In this document: in pieces, positions 7,834-16,151 of the stretch | How positions within the stretch are numbered: position 1 is the stretch's first letter | Layout: the number at the start of each line of letters is the position of its first letter | Origin: Streptomyces sp. CNQ-509 | GTDB taxonomy: Bacteria > Actinomycetota > Actinomycetes > Streptomycetales > Streptomycetaceae | Length of the DNA stretch: 64,000 nucleotides | Direction of reading: 5' to 3' | NCBI RefSeq assembly: GCF_001011035.1 | Contig: NZ_CP011492.1 | Coordinates: 6,059,001-6,123,000 of the forward strand | Program-made: the position numbers and the translations under genes | The notes under the pieces: model-generated | Database searches by the model: none | Told to the model about the DNA's origin: nothing | The model's input: only the letters and a program-made list of their open reading frames with translations

Positions 7834-9723
7834 ATGCCCACGCTCGCCTCGCTCGTCCGCCATCCCACCCTCAAGCTCTCCGTCCTCACCGGCGCGGACG
7901 AGCTGGACGTGGCCGTGCGCTGGGCGCAGACCAGTGAGTTGATAGACCCCGTGCCGTACCTCGAAGGCGGCGAGCTGATCCTCACGACCGCGCTCAAGCT
8001 CGACGTCGAGGACGCCGAGGCCATGCGCCGCTACATGCGGCGGCTCGCGGACGCCGGGGTGGTCGGGGTGGGCTTCGGCGTCGGCGTGAACGTCGAGACC
8101 GTGCCGGAGGCGCTGCTCGCGGCGGCCAGGGAGGCGCGGGTGCCGCTGCTGGAGGTGCCGCGGACGACGCCGTTCATCGCCATCTCCAAGGTGGTCTCCG
8201 CGGCCATCGCCGCCGACCAGTACCGGTCGCTGACCCGCGGCTTCGAGGCGCAGCGCGACCTGACCAGGGCGGCGCTGGGCGCGGAGGGACCGGCGACGGT
8301 CGTCAGCCGGCTCGCGGCGCACGTCCGCGGCTGGGCGGCGCTGTACGACACGGCGGGGGAGGTGCTCGCGGTCTCCCCGGCCGGGGCGGCGGCGCGGGCG
8401 GAGGCGCTGAAGGGCGACGTGGCGCGGCTGCGCCGGCGGCCCGCGCCGGCGAGCGCGGTGGTGGCGGGCGTACGGGCCGAGGAGCCGGCGGACGCGGAGC
8501 CGGCCGGGCCGGCGGACGCGGGCGGCGGAGGGGCCGTAGCGGAGGGGACGGCGGCGGAAGGAGCAGTGGCGGAAGGAGCGGTGGCGGAAGGAGCGGTGGT
8601 GGAAGGGACGCCGGCGGACGGGGCGGCATCGGACGGTGCCGCAGGTGCGGCGCCGGAGGCCGCGGCCGACGCTCCTCCCGGCCGGGCCGGCGATGCCGCC
8701 CGTGGGGCGGGCCACGCCCCCGACCGCCCGGCGCGGGACGCCGCCGGACCGGCGGAGGACCGCGTCGAGCTGCAGTCCCTCGGCTCCGGCCGCCGCTGCT
8801 GCGGCGTCCTCGCCGTCGGGACCGACGGCAAGCTGGGCCCCGCCGAGCGCTACGCCGTGCACGCCGCCGTCTCCCTCCTCACCCTCGTCACCGAGCGCTC
8901 CAGCGCGTTCTCCGCCGCCGAGCAGCGCCTCGGCACCGCCGTGCTGCGGCTGCTCCTCGCCGGCCAGCCCGACCACGCGCGGTCCGTCGCCGGGCCGCTG
9001 TACGGAGGGCTGCTGGACGCGCCCGTACGCCTCCTCGTCGCCGAGGCCGCCGCGCCGGTGGCGCCGGTGGGGGAGGGCGAGCCGGAGCCGCTGCCGGAGG
9101 CGCTGGGGGAGCTGGCCGACGCGCTGGACGCCGCTGCGGCCGGGTCGGGCGAGGCGTTCCTCGCGGTGCCCGACGCCGGCCGGCTGGTGGTCCTGGCCAC
9201 GGACGGCGGCGCGGTCGCGGAGGCGGCGGTGCAGCACGCGGGGCGGGTCGAGGCCGCGCACCCGGGTGCGGTGGGGCAGGCCCGCGGGTCCGGCGCGGGG
9301 CAGGGGACGCTGCCGCTGGTCGCCGGGGTGTCGGCGCCGGCGGGTCCCGCGGTGGTGACGGTGGCGTACAAGCAGGCCGAGCAGGCGCTGTCGGTGGCGC
9401 GGCGGCGCGGCCGGGTGCTGGTGGAGCACGAGGACGTGACGGCGGGCTCGGTGGTGGACCTGCTGGCGGACGACGCCGTGCAGGCGTTCGCGGACGGCAC
9501 GCTGCGGGCGCTGCGCGAGCACGACGAGCGGGGCCGCGGCGACCTCGTCGCCTCGCTGCGGGCGTGGCTGTCGCGGCACGGGCAGTGGGACGCGGCGGCG
9601 GCCGACCTCGGGGTGCACCGGCACACGCTGCGCTACCGGATGCGGCGGGTGGAGGAGATCCTCGGCCGCTCGCTGGACGACCCGGACACGCGGATGGAGC
9701 TGTGGCTGGCCCTCAAGGCGTAG
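7834..9723 (+). CDS. PucR/CdaR-family transcriptional regulator
   Basis: A 629-residue regulator. The N-terminal PucR domain (about 5-125: LKLSVLTGADELDVAVRWAQTSELIDPVPYLEGGELILTT) is followed by a central region and a C-terminal PucR helix-turn-helix (about 570-629: WLSRHGQWDAAAADLGVHRHTLRYRMRRVEEILG). Such proteins control purine, amino-acid or GABA use; the closeness of gabT and an aldehyde dehydrogenase suggests, but does not prove, a role in GABA or amine catabolism. Between about 205 and 305 there is a long Ala/Glu/Gly/Pro insert not typical of the family, containing a 15-bp DNA repeat (8554-8610) coding AEGAV units. The start ATG follows CCAGAAGG. Confidence 0.9.
   Translation: MPTLASLVRHPTLKLSVLTGADELDVAVRWAQTSELIDPVPYLEGGELILTTALKLDVEDAEAMRRYMRRLADAGVVGVGFGVGVNVETVPEALLAAAREARVPLLEVPRTTPFIAISKVVSAAIAADQYRSLTRGFEAQRDLTRAALGAEGPATVVSRLAAHVRGWAALYDTAGEVLAVSPAGAAARAEALKGDVARLRRRPAPASAVVAGVRAEEPADAEPAGPADAGGGGAVAEGTAAEGAVAEGAVAEGAVVEGTPADGAASDGAAGAAPEAAADAPPGRAGDAARGAGHAPDRPARDAAGPAEDRVELQSLGSGRRCCGVLAVGTDGKLGPAERYAVHAAVSLLTLVTERSSAFSAAEQRLGTAVLRLLLAGQPDHARSVAGPLYGGLLDAPVRLLVAEAAAPVAPVGEGEPEPLPEALGELADALDAAAAGSGEAFLAVPDAGRLVVLATDGGAVAEAAVQHAGRVEAAHPGAVGQARGSGAGQGTLPLVAGVSAPAGPAVVTVAYKQAEQALSVARRRGRVLVEHEDVTAGSVVDLLADDAVQAFADGTLRALREHDERGRGDLVASLRAWLSRHGQWDAAAADLGVHRHTLRYRMRRVEEILGRSLDDPDTRMELWLALKA
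8554..8610 (+). repeat. 15-bp in-frame tandem repeat inside the PucR gene
   Basis: Units GCGGAAGGAGCAGTG (8554-8568), GCGGAAGGAGCGGTG (8569-8583 and 8584-8598) and a decayed partial copy to 8610 encode (AEGAV)n. Because the unit is a multiple of three, copy number can change without breaking the frame. Confidence 0.85.
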
Positions 9724-9730
9724 CGGGGGT

Positions 9731-9767
9731 CCGCCGCCCCGGCGGCCGGCGGCCGGCGGGGCGGCGG
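9731..9767. terminator. Hairpin between convergent PucR and PLD genes
   Basis: CCGCCGCCCC (9731-9740) pairs with GGGGCGGCGG (9758-9767). It lies between the PucR stop at 9723 and the end of the convergent PLD-like gene at 9772, where a bidirectional terminator is expected. Confidence 0.6.
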
Positions 9768-9771
9768 GGAG

Positions 9772-11091
9772 TCACGGCGTACGGGCCTTGCAGGTGTCGC
9801 GGATCTTGTAGAAGTACGACAGGTACTTCGCGTGGTAGTCCGCGCTCGTGATCCGTACCATCGCCTCGTCCGCGGAACGGAGGCCGGATCCCGTCCAGTT
9901 GTGGCTGCCGGTGTAGACGCGCGGCGTGATGCTGCCGTTGTAGTCGCCGTCCAGCAGCCAGAACTTCGTGTGCGTCCGCACGTCGATGCCCGGGCCGTTG
10001 GGGAAGTTGCAGAACTGCCGCTGGATGCCCGCGGCGTCGAGGATGCCCTCGACCGTCGCGTCGCCCTCGCTGTAGACGACGTCGACCCAGCAGCCCTGCG
10101 CGCGCTTCTGCGCCAGCTTCTGGGCCACCTGCTTGCGGGAGCCGAGGAACTGGAACATGGCGACGCGGATGTCGGTCTGGTGCCGCTTGCCGTCCGTGCC
10201 GGTGTACGCGCACGCCACCTCGTCGAGGGCGTTGACGATGGTGTCGGTGGCCGGGTTGCCGTAGTTCGCGTCGCCGCGCGGGAAGAAGAACGCGCGGTAG
10301 GGGGAGCCCGTGGGCGTGGACCAGTAGTACGTGCTGTCGCCGGCCGCCGAGTGGCGCAGGCGGCGCTGGTCCTCGTGGAACTTCGCGTAGCCGTCGTGGA
10401 CGGTGGCGTCGGTGAAGGTCACGGCGTCGTTGTACGACTCGTTCTTGTACCAGTCGTTGAGGTTGGAGGACGACTGGAAGACGACCTTGCCGTAGGCGGT
10501 CCCGTCGTCGAAGGGGCCGACCCGGGTGAAGACGAAGAACTTGTTGTGGTTGTACGCGGGCCCCGGCGGCGGGACCGGGAGGCAGCCGCGCTGCACGTTG
10601 TCCTGGCCGGGGTCCTCGAACCGGTCGTCGCAGACGACGATCCACGACGTCTTCGTGTCGTCCGTGCCCAGCGCGCCGCGCAGCGAGGTCCAGGCGGCGC
10701 TGCCCTTGTCGCGGGTGTTGTCGTCGACGATCAGCCTGACCGCGACCCCGCGGCGCTGGGCGGCTATGAGGGCGTCGGCGACGGCCGTGTCCTCCAGCTC
10801 GAACACCGAGCCCCGGATGGTCTGGCCGGCGGGGGTGGCGTCGATGAGGGCGATGAGCTGGGTGAAGACGGCGCCGCGCTGGGCGGCGGTGCCGAGCGGG
10901 TCGTTGAAGACCGGGCCGTTGATGACGGGCTTCGCGACGGCGGCCGGGCGCACGGCGTCCGGCGGGGGCTCGGATGCGGATGCGGGCGTGGGCTCGTGCT
11001 CGGCGGCGGTGGCGCCGGAGACGAGCGTCGCGGTGAGCGAGAGCAGGACGGCGGCCACGCCCGCGGGCCGCCAGGCGCGTATGCGTCTCAT
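9772..11091 (-). CDS. Secreted phospholipase D-like (HKD) protein
   Basis: A 439-residue protein. The ATG at 11091 is preceded by GGGGGGAT at proper spacing and opens a signal peptide (MRRIRAWRPAGVAAVLLSLTATLVSGATAA, cut after ATA or TAA), which makes this start better than one 48 bases upstream. Two HKD-type motifs are seen: HNKFFVF in the first half, without the usual Asp, and HTKFWLLDGDYNG in the second half, followed by GSHNWTGSG. PLD-superfamily enzymes hydrolyse phosphodiesters (phospholipids, DNA or others) through a histidine intermediate. The export signal and the HKD pair suggest an extracellular phospholipase or nuclease; the substrate is not evident. It stands alone between two hairpins. 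Confidence 0.85.
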   Translation of the reverse strand: MRRIRAWRPAGVAAVLLSLTATLVSGATAAEHEPTPASASEPPPDAVRPAAVAKPVINGPVFNDPLGTAAQRGAVFTQLIALIDATPAGQTIRGSVFELEDTAVADALIAAQRRGVAVRLIVDDNTRDKGSAAWTSLRGALGTDDTKTSWIVVCDDRFEDPGQDNVQRGCLPVPPPGPAYNHNKFFVFTRVGPFDDGTAYGKVVFQSSSNLNDWYKNESYNDAVTFTDATVHDGYAKFHEDQRRLRHSAAGDSTYYWSTPTGSPYRAFFFPRGDANYGNPATDTIVNALDEVACAYTGTDGKRHQTDIRVAMFQFLGSRKQVAQKLAQKRAQGCWVDVVYSEGDATVEGILDAAGIQRQFCNFPNGPGIDVRTHTKFWLLDGDYNGSITPRVYTGSHNWTGSGLRSADEAMVRITSADYHAKYLSYFYKIRDTCKARTP

Positions 11092-11211
11092 GTGGTGGAT
11101 CCCCCCTGGGTGCCTGGGAGTCGGCGGGTCGCCGAGCACCCTAGAGGGCGGAGCGCAGGCTTGTCAGGAGCCTGTCATCGAATTATTCGTAGTTATTCCC
11201 GGGTTGGCTGA

Positions 11212-11250
11212 AAGGCGAGGGCCCCGGGACATCCCGGGGGTCCTCGCCTT
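11212..11250. terminator. Long GC-rich hairpin downstream of the aldehyde dehydrogenase gene
   Basis: AAGGCGAGG at 11212-11220 pairs with CCTCGCCTT ending at 11250, and an inner CCCCGGG/CCCGGGG closes the stem with a small mismatch. It follows the aldehyde dehydrogenase stop (11265, minus strand) by 14 bp, and both strands end in short T/A runs. It is probably the terminator of that gene, and it also insulates the PLD-like gene promoter at 11092-11211. Confidence 0.75.
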
Positions 11251-11264
11251 CCGGCCGGCCGTCG

Positions 11265-12713
11265 TCAGAGCGCGTCGAGCCCTGTGAAGACCATGACCTT
11301 CTCGTAGGTGTAGTCCTCCATCGCGTACCGCACGCCCTCGCGCCCCACGCCGGAGCGCTTCACGCCCCCGTACGGCATCTGGTCCGCGCGGTACGACGGG
11401 ACGTCGCCGACGATCACGCCGCCGACCTCCAGCTTCCGCTGCGCCCGGAAGGCGCTCTGCACGTCGTGCGTGAACACGCCCGCCTGGAGGCCGTACTTCG
11501 AGTTGTTGACGGCCGCGAACGCGGCGTCCTCGTCGTCCGCCCGCTGCACCGTCACGACCGGCCCGAACGCCTCCTCGCGGGAGATCCGCACACCGCCCGG
11601 CACGTCCGTCAGCACCGTGGGCGCGTACGACGCACCGTCCCGCTTGCCGCCCGTCAGCACCCGGGCACCGGCGCCGACCGCCTCGTCGACCCACGACTCC
11701 AGCCGCTGGGCCGCGGCCTCGCTCACCATCGGGCCGACGTCGGTGGCCTCGTCCGCGGGGTCGCCGGTCACCTGCGCCTCGACGGCCGCGACGACCCTGG
11801 GCACCAGGCGGTCGTAGACCGAGGCGTCGGCGATCACCCGCTGGACGGAGATGCACGACTGGCCCGCCTGGTAGTTGGCGAACGTGCCGATCCGCTGCGC
11901 GGCGTGGTCCAGGTCGGCGTCCGAGGAGTAGTCGCCCAGGACAACGGCGGCGCCGTTGCCGCCCAGCTCCAGGGTGACGCGCTTGCCGGGGACGGAGTTG
12001 AGGATGTCGTAGCCGACCTTGTCCGAGCCGGTGAAGGAGATGATCGGCAGCCGCTCGTCCTGGGTGAGGGCGGGCATCCGGTCGTTCGGCACCGGCAGCA
12101 CGCTCCAGCTGCCGGCCGGCAGGTCGGTCTCCGCCAGCAGCTCGCCGAGCAGCAGACCGGAGAGCGGGGTGGCGGGGGCGGGCTTGAGGATGATCGGGGC
12201 GCCCACGGCCAGGGCCGGGGCGACCTTGTGGGCGCAGAGGTTCAGCGGGAAGTTGAACGGCGCGATGCCGAGGACCGGGCCGTACGGGAAGCGCCGGGTG
12301 AAGGCCAGCCGGCCGGTCCCGCCCGGGTCGGTGTCGAGCCGCTGGCCGTCGCCGCTGCCCCACCTGCGGGCTTCCTCGGTGGCGAAGCGGAACGTGGACA
12401 CGGCGCGGCCGACCTCGCCGCGGGCCCACTTCAGCGGCTTGCCGTTCTCGGCGGAGATCAGCCGCGCGATCTCCTCGGCGCGCGCGGCGATCTGCTTGGT
12501 CACGTGGTCGAGCGCCGCGGCGCGCACGTGCGCGGGGGTGGCGGCCAGCTCGTCCTTCACCGCGTGTGCGGCGGCGACGGCCTCCTCGATCTGGGCGTCG
12601 GTGGGAATGCTCACCGTGCCGACCTTGCGGCCGTCCCAGGGCGAGGTGACGTCTAGGGTGTCCTCGCCGGTCGCCTGCCGGCCGGCGAGCCAGAACGCTT
12701 GTGTGGAAGTCAC
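11265..12713 (-). CDS. NAD(P)-dependent aldehyde dehydrogenase (possible succinate-semialdehyde dehydrogenase)
   Basis: A 482-residue ALDH-superfamily enzyme that oxidises an aldehyde to a carboxylate with NAD(P)+. Catalytic residues are seen: E249 in VTLELGGNG and the nucleophile C287 in AGQSCISVQRV, with the cofactor signature FTGS (227-230) and APFNFPLN (151-158). The GTG at 12713 has GGAGGGA seven bases upstream, better than start codons further out. With gabT and a PucR regulator in the same 10 kb it could be the second GABA-shunt enzyme, but sequence alone does not fix the substrate. An 8-bp inverted repeat lies about 80-110 bp upstream. Confidence 0.9.
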   Translation of the reverse strand: MTSTQAFWLAGRQATGEDTLDVTSPWDGRKVGTVSIPTDAQIEEAVAAAHAVKDELAATPAHVRAAALDHVTKQIAARAEEIARLISAENGKPLKWARGEVGRAVSTFRFATEEARRWGSGDGQRLDTDPGGTGRLAFTRRFPYGPVLGIAPFNFPLNLCAHKVAPALAVGAPIILKPAPATPLSGLLLGELLAETDLPAGSWSVLPVPNDRMPALTQDERLPIISFTGSDKVGYDILNSVPGKRVTLELGGNGAAVVLGDYSSDADLDHAAQRIGTFANYQAGQSCISVQRVIADASVYDRLVPRVVAAVEAQVTGDPADEATDVGPMVSEAAAQRLESWVDEAVGAGARVLTGGKRDGASYAPTVLTDVPGGVRISREEAFGPVVTVQRADDEDAAFAAVNNSKYGLQAGVFTHDVQSAFRAQRKLEVGGVIVGDVPSYRADQMPYGGVKRSGVGREGVRYAMEDYTYEKVMVFTGLDAL

Positions 12714-12790
12714 GGCAGAGTCCCTCCGGAGAGTGCGAGTACCTCTGCTGCCCACCGTAGGCGGTCGGCGGGGCAGGGTGCGTTGTCCGG

Positions 12791-12822
12791 CGCGTAGCAC
12801 TCCGCTGGTGCGGCGCTACGCG
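12791..12822. promoter_or_regulatory. Inverted repeat CGCGTAGC-N16-GCTACGCG
   Basis: Perfect 8-bp arms (12791-12798 and 12815-12822) separated by 16 bases lie 78-109 bp upstream of the aldehyde dehydrogenase start on the minus strand. The spacing puts the arms about two helical turns apart, as for a dimeric regulator. Whether the nearby PucR protein binds it cannot be told. Confidence 0.4.
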
Positions 12823-13042
12823 ACGGAAGGGTGGGGCGGCGCGGGGGTGCGGCGCCGGGGGCGGGGCCCCGCTGCCCGCCGGTGCGCGCACGGGCCGCCG
12901 AGGCCGAGGGTACGGGGTCGGGGGCCGCCGCGGCGCGGGACGCGGGGGGTCTGCGCGGGCCCGGCCGCCGCCCGGGTGATCTTGTCGGTGGGGCGGCCTA
13001 CCCTGGGGCGGGCGTGCGGGGGACGGCGGGGGAGGTCCGCCA

Positions 13043-13097
13043 GAAGGCCGGCGGAAGGCAGGCAGAAGGCCCACGGAAGGCCGGCGGAACGCCTGCG
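13043..13097. repeat. Five tandem copies of an 11-bp repeat (GAAGGCCGGCG)
   Basis: Units at 13043, 13054, 13065, 13076 and 13087 read GAAGGCCGGCG, GAAGGCAGGCA, GAAGGCCCACG, GAAGGCCGGCG and GAACGCCTGCG. The array ends 152 bp before the acyl-CoA dehydrogenase start. An 11-bp period places each GAAGGC on the same DNA face, as in direct-repeat sites of SARP-type activators, but it could equally be a simple minisatellite. Confidence 0.7.
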
Positions 13098-13249
13098 GGA
13101 GGAGCCCGGGACGGGGGCGTGGGGGGCGTGCGGCGGGGTGCGGGACACCCGATTGGCGCGCGCGGGGTGGTGTCGCCCGGCCGAATCGGGTACATACGCA
13201 CAAGTAGACCGGCTGGTAACCCCTACGCAGCGGCGAGGTGAGTCCCCTC

Positions 13250-15208
13250 ATGACCGCACCATCCACACGGCCGTCCGTCTCCGAGAAGGAAGCCAGGGAG
13301 GTCGCCGAGGCCGCACGCGAGCAGGACTGGCGCAAGCCCAGCTTCGCCAAGGAACTGTTCCTCGGCCGCTTCCGCCTCGACCTCATCCACCCCCACCCCG
13401 AGCCCGCCGCCGAGGACGTGGCGCGCGGCGAGGAGTTCCTCTCCCGGCTGCGGGACTTCTGCGAGACGAGCATCGACGGGGCCGTGATCGAGCGCGACGC
13501 GCGGATCCCCGACGAGACGGTGCGCGGGCTGAAGGAGATCGGCGCCTTCGGCATGAAGATCGACCGGAAGTACGGCGGTCTCGGCCTCACGCAGGTCTAC
13601 TACAACAAGTCACTCGCCCTCGTCGGCACCGCGAGCCCCGCCGTCGGTGCGCTGCTCTCGGCGCACCAGTCGATCGGCGTGCCGCAGCCGCTGAAGATCT
13701 TCGGCACCGAGGAGCAGAAGGAGGAGTTCCTGCCCCGGTGCGCCCGTACCGACATCTCCGCCTTCCTGCTCACCGAGCCAGACGTGGGCTCCGACCCGGC
13801 CCGGCTGGCGACCACCGCCGTCCCCGACGGCGACGGGCCCGACGCCGACTACCTGCTCGACGGGGTCAAGCTCTGGACCACCAACGGCGTCGTCGCCGAC
13901 CTCCTCGTGGTGATGGCGCGGGTGCCGAAGTCGGAGGGGCACCGGGGCGGCATCACGGCGTTCGTCGTCGAAGCCGCCTCCGAGGGCGTGACGGTGGAGA
14001 ACCGCAACCAGTTCATGGGACTGCGCGGCATCGAGAACGGCGTCACCCGTTTCCACCAGGTGCGCGTCCCCGCCGCCAACCGCATCGGCCCGGAGGGCGC
14101 GGGCCTGAAGATCGCGCTGACCACCCTCAACACCGGGCGGCTCTCGCTGCCCGCCCTGTGCGTCGGCGCCGGCAAGTGGTGCCTGAAGATCGCCCGCGGC
14201 TGGAGCGGCGCCCGCGAGCAGTGGGGCCGGCCGGTCGCCGAGCACGAGGCCGTCGGCGCGAAGGTCTCCTTCATCGCGGCGACGACGTTCGCGCTGGAGG
14301 CGGTGCTCGACCTGTCGTCCCAGATGGCCGACGAGGACCGCAACGACATCCGCATCGAGGCCGCCCTCGCCAAGCTCTACGGCTCGGAGATGGCCAGCCT
14401 CATGGCCGACGAGCTGATCCAGATCCGCGGCGGCCGCGGCTACGAGACCGCCGAGTCGCTGGCCGCCCGCGGCGAGAAGGCGATCCCGGCCGAGCAGATC
14501 GTCCGTGACCTGCGGATCAACCGGATCTTCGAGGGCTCGACCGAGATCATGCACCTCCTCATCGCCCGCGAGGCCGTGGACGCCCACCTGAAGGTCGCGG
14601 GCGACCTCATCGACCCGCAGAAGAACCTCTCCGAGAAGGCGCGCGCGGGCGCGCGGGCCGGCGGCTTCTACGCCCGCTGGCTGCCGAAGCTGGTCGCGGG
14701 CAAGGGGCAGGTGCCGCGGACGTACGGCGAGTTCCACCCGCCCGGGCACCGCGACCTCTCCACCCACCTGCGCTTCGTCGAGCGCGGGGCCCGCCGGCTG
14801 GCGCGCTCCACGTTCTACGGGATGTCGCGCTGGCAGGGGCGGATGGAGACCAAGCAGGGCTTCCTCGGCCGGGTGGTGGACATCGGCGCGGAGCTGTTCG
14901 CGATGAGCGCCGCGTGCGTACGGGCCGAGATGCTGCGCGCCGCCCCGGGCAGGGGCGGGCACGGCAAGGAGGCGTACGAACTGGCCGACGCCTTCTGCCG
15001 GCAGGCCCGCATCCGGGTCGAGGAGCTGTTCGGCCGGCTCTGGACGAACACCGACGACCTGGACCGCAGGGTGGTCAGGCAGGTGCTGGACGACGCGTAC
15101 ACCTGGCTGGAGGAGGGCATCGTCGACCCGTCGGGCGACGGCCCCTGGATCGCCGAGGCCGAGCCGGGCCCGGCGAAGAAGCCGAACCTGCACCGGCCGA
15201 TCGGCTAG
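13250..15208 (+). CDS. Acyl-CoA dehydrogenase (long, VLCAD/ACAD9-like)
   Basis: A 652-residue FAD enzyme that introduces the 2,3-double bond in acyl-CoA during beta-oxidation. An N-terminal alpha domain (about 45-170), a middle beta domain with FLLTEPDVGSDPA and KLWTTNGVVADLLVV, and a C-terminal alpha domain with the catalytic Glu in RIFEGSTEIMHLL are followed by an extra 200-residue helical region, as in the VLCAD/ACAD9 branch. The start is set at ATG 13250, eight bases after GAGGTGA; a GTG at 13238 overlaps that ribosome site. The gene ends at a hairpin facing the convergent regulator gene. Chain-length preference cannot be read from the sequence. Confidence 0.92.
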   Translation: MTAPSTRPSVSEKEAREVAEAAREQDWRKPSFAKELFLGRFRLDLIHPHPEPAAEDVARGEEFLSRLRDFCETSIDGAVIERDARIPDETVRGLKEIGAFGMKIDRKYGGLGLTQVYYNKSLALVGTASPAVGALLSAHQSIGVPQPLKIFGTEEQKEEFLPRCARTDISAFLLTEPDVGSDPARLATTAVPDGDGPDADYLLDGVKLWTTNGVVADLLVVMARVPKSEGHRGGITAFVVEAASEGVTVENRNQFMGLRGIENGVTRFHQVRVPAANRIGPEGAGLKIALTTLNTGRLSLPALCVGAGKWCLKIARGWSGAREQWGRPVAEHEAVGAKVSFIAATTFALEAVLDLSSQMADEDRNDIRIEAALAKLYGSEMASLMADELIQIRGGRGYETAESLAARGEKAIPAEQIVRDLRINRIFEGSTEIMHLLIAREAVDAHLKVAGDLIDPQKNLSEKARAGARAGGFYARWLPKLVAGKGQVPRTYGEFHPPGHRDLSTHLRFVERGARRLARSTFYGMSRWQGRMETKQGFLGRVVDIGAELFAMSAACVRAEMLRAAPGRGGHGKEAYELADAFCRQARIRVEELFGRLWTNTDDLDRRVVRQVLDDAYTWLEEGIVDPSGDGPWIAEAEPGPAKKPNLHRPIG

Positions 15209-15220
15209 CGGACGGCGGTC

Positions 15221-15249
15221 GCGCGGACGGCGGTGCGGGCCGTCCGCGC
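15221..15249. terminator. Bidirectional terminator hairpin
   Basis: GCGCGGACGGC (15221-15231) and GCCGTCCGCGC (15239-15249) form an 11-bp stem with a 7-base loop, placed exactly between the convergent stops at 15208 and 15257. Confidence 0.75.
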
Positions 15250-15256
15250 GCCGCGG

Positions 15257-16048
15257 TCAGGCAGGCTGCCGCTCCAGGATCGACTTGAGCTGCGAGGCGA
15301 GCATGACCCAGCCGCCGCTGACGCTCTCCAGCATCCTGCTCTCCGCGCTGTCGAAGTGGTCGTGGGTGATGGTCAGCTTCACGCCCAGCTTCGGGATCTC
15401 GGCCGGCTCGATGTCGAAGGCGACCTGCGAACGCTCCTTGCTCGCCTCGGCGAACTCCGCGTCCGACATGCCCAGCATCTCCTGGTGCATCGGCTGCAGC
15501 GTGTGCCAGGTGTACACCAGCCGCCTGCCCGGCTCGGCCACCAGGACCCGCTGGCCCAGGTCCAGGGGCTCGCCGTTCTCCTCCATCGGCCAGTAGACGG
15601 TCGAGCCGGCCTGCCAGTCGGAGCGGGGCGCCCAGCCGCCGTGGTACTGCTTGAGGAACTCCGGCGTCGTCAGCGCCTCGTAGAGCTTCTCGGCCGTGGT
15701 CTCGATGTAGATCGTGTAGACGAACGCGGGCTTCTTCAAGGGATTTCCCTCCAACGCTTGCTTGAGCGCGGACAGGGCCGTGAGGCGCCCGCGCTCGTAC
15801 CGGCCGATCCAGCGGTCGGCCACCTCGTGGATCGGCACGGGGTTGAGGTAGTGCAGCTTCTCCCGGCCGTGCCGCACGGCGGTGACCAGGCCGGCGGACT
15901 CCAGCACCGCCAGGTGCTTGCTCACCGCCTGCCTGCTCATCTCCAGTCCCGCGCACAGCTCCCGCAGGGTCTGGCCGTTCCGCTCGTTGAGGCGGTCGAG
16001 CAGCTCTCTGCGGCTGCCGTCGGCGAGCGCCCGGAAGACGTCGTCCAT
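15257..16048 (-). CDS. ArsR-family regulator fused to an SRPBCC (AHSA1/START-like) domain
   Basis: A 263-residue fusion. A winged helix-turn-helix occupies about 1-90 (DVFRALADGSRRELLDRLNERNGQTLRELCAGLEMSRQAVSKHLAVLESAGLV), and an SRPBCC ligand-binding domain about 110-255 (FVYTIYIETTAEKLYEALTTPEFLKQYHGG). ArsR-SRPBCC fusions are one-component sensors in which the lipid-type pocket is thought to bind a small hydrophobic ligand. No metal-binding cysteine cluster is evident, so metal sensing is unlikely. The ATG at 16048 follows GAGGTGG. A perfect 18-bp palindrome lies 26 bp upstream, a likely autoregulatory operator that may also control the divergent transporter gene. Confidence 0.88.
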   Translation of the reverse strand: MDDVFRALADGSRRELLDRLNERNGQTLRELCAGLEMSRQAVSKHLAVLESAGLVTAVRHGREKLHYLNPVPIHEVADRWIGRYERGRLTALSALKQALEGNPLKKPAFVYTIYIETTAEKLYEALTTPEFLKQYHGGWAPRSDWQAGSTVYWPMEENGEPLDLGQRVLVAEPGRRLVYTWHTLQPMHQEMLGMSDAEFAEASKERSQVAFDIEPAEIPKLGVKLTITHDHFDSAESRMLESVSGGWVMLASQLKSILERQPA

Positions 16049-16073
16049 GGTCACCACCTCGGTCGCCCAGATT

Positions 16074-16091
16074 GGCAACCAATTGGTTGCC
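16074..16091. promoter_or_regulatory. Perfect 18-bp palindrome GGCAACCAATTGGTTGCC (probable ArsR operator)
   Basis: It is an exact inverted repeat in the divergent spacer, 26 bp upstream of the ArsR-SRPBCC start and about 100 bp upstream of the TauE/SafE start. AT-containing symmetrical sites of this length near the promoter are typical for ArsR-type winged-helix dimers, and the AT-rich core stands out in this GC-rich DNA. Confidence 0.7.
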
Positions 16092-16151
16092 TGTCAAGGC
16101 GGGGCCGTCGAGTGGCGGAGCTCACGGTTCGGGTGTGAAAATCGCAGAAAG

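Larger units (their letters stand above)
12714..13249. other. 536-bp intergenic region between aldehyde dehydrogenase and acyl-CoA dehydrogenase genes
   Basis: This divergent spacer must hold both promoters. It contains an inverted repeat at 12791-12822 and an 11-bp tandem repeat at 13043-13097, listed separately. The rest is very GC-rich with no convincing gene on either strand. Confidence 0.5.

Noticed and set aside
13043..13097. CRISPR-like array
   Set aside because: Units are 11 bp, contiguous and without spacers, so this is a simple tandem repeat.
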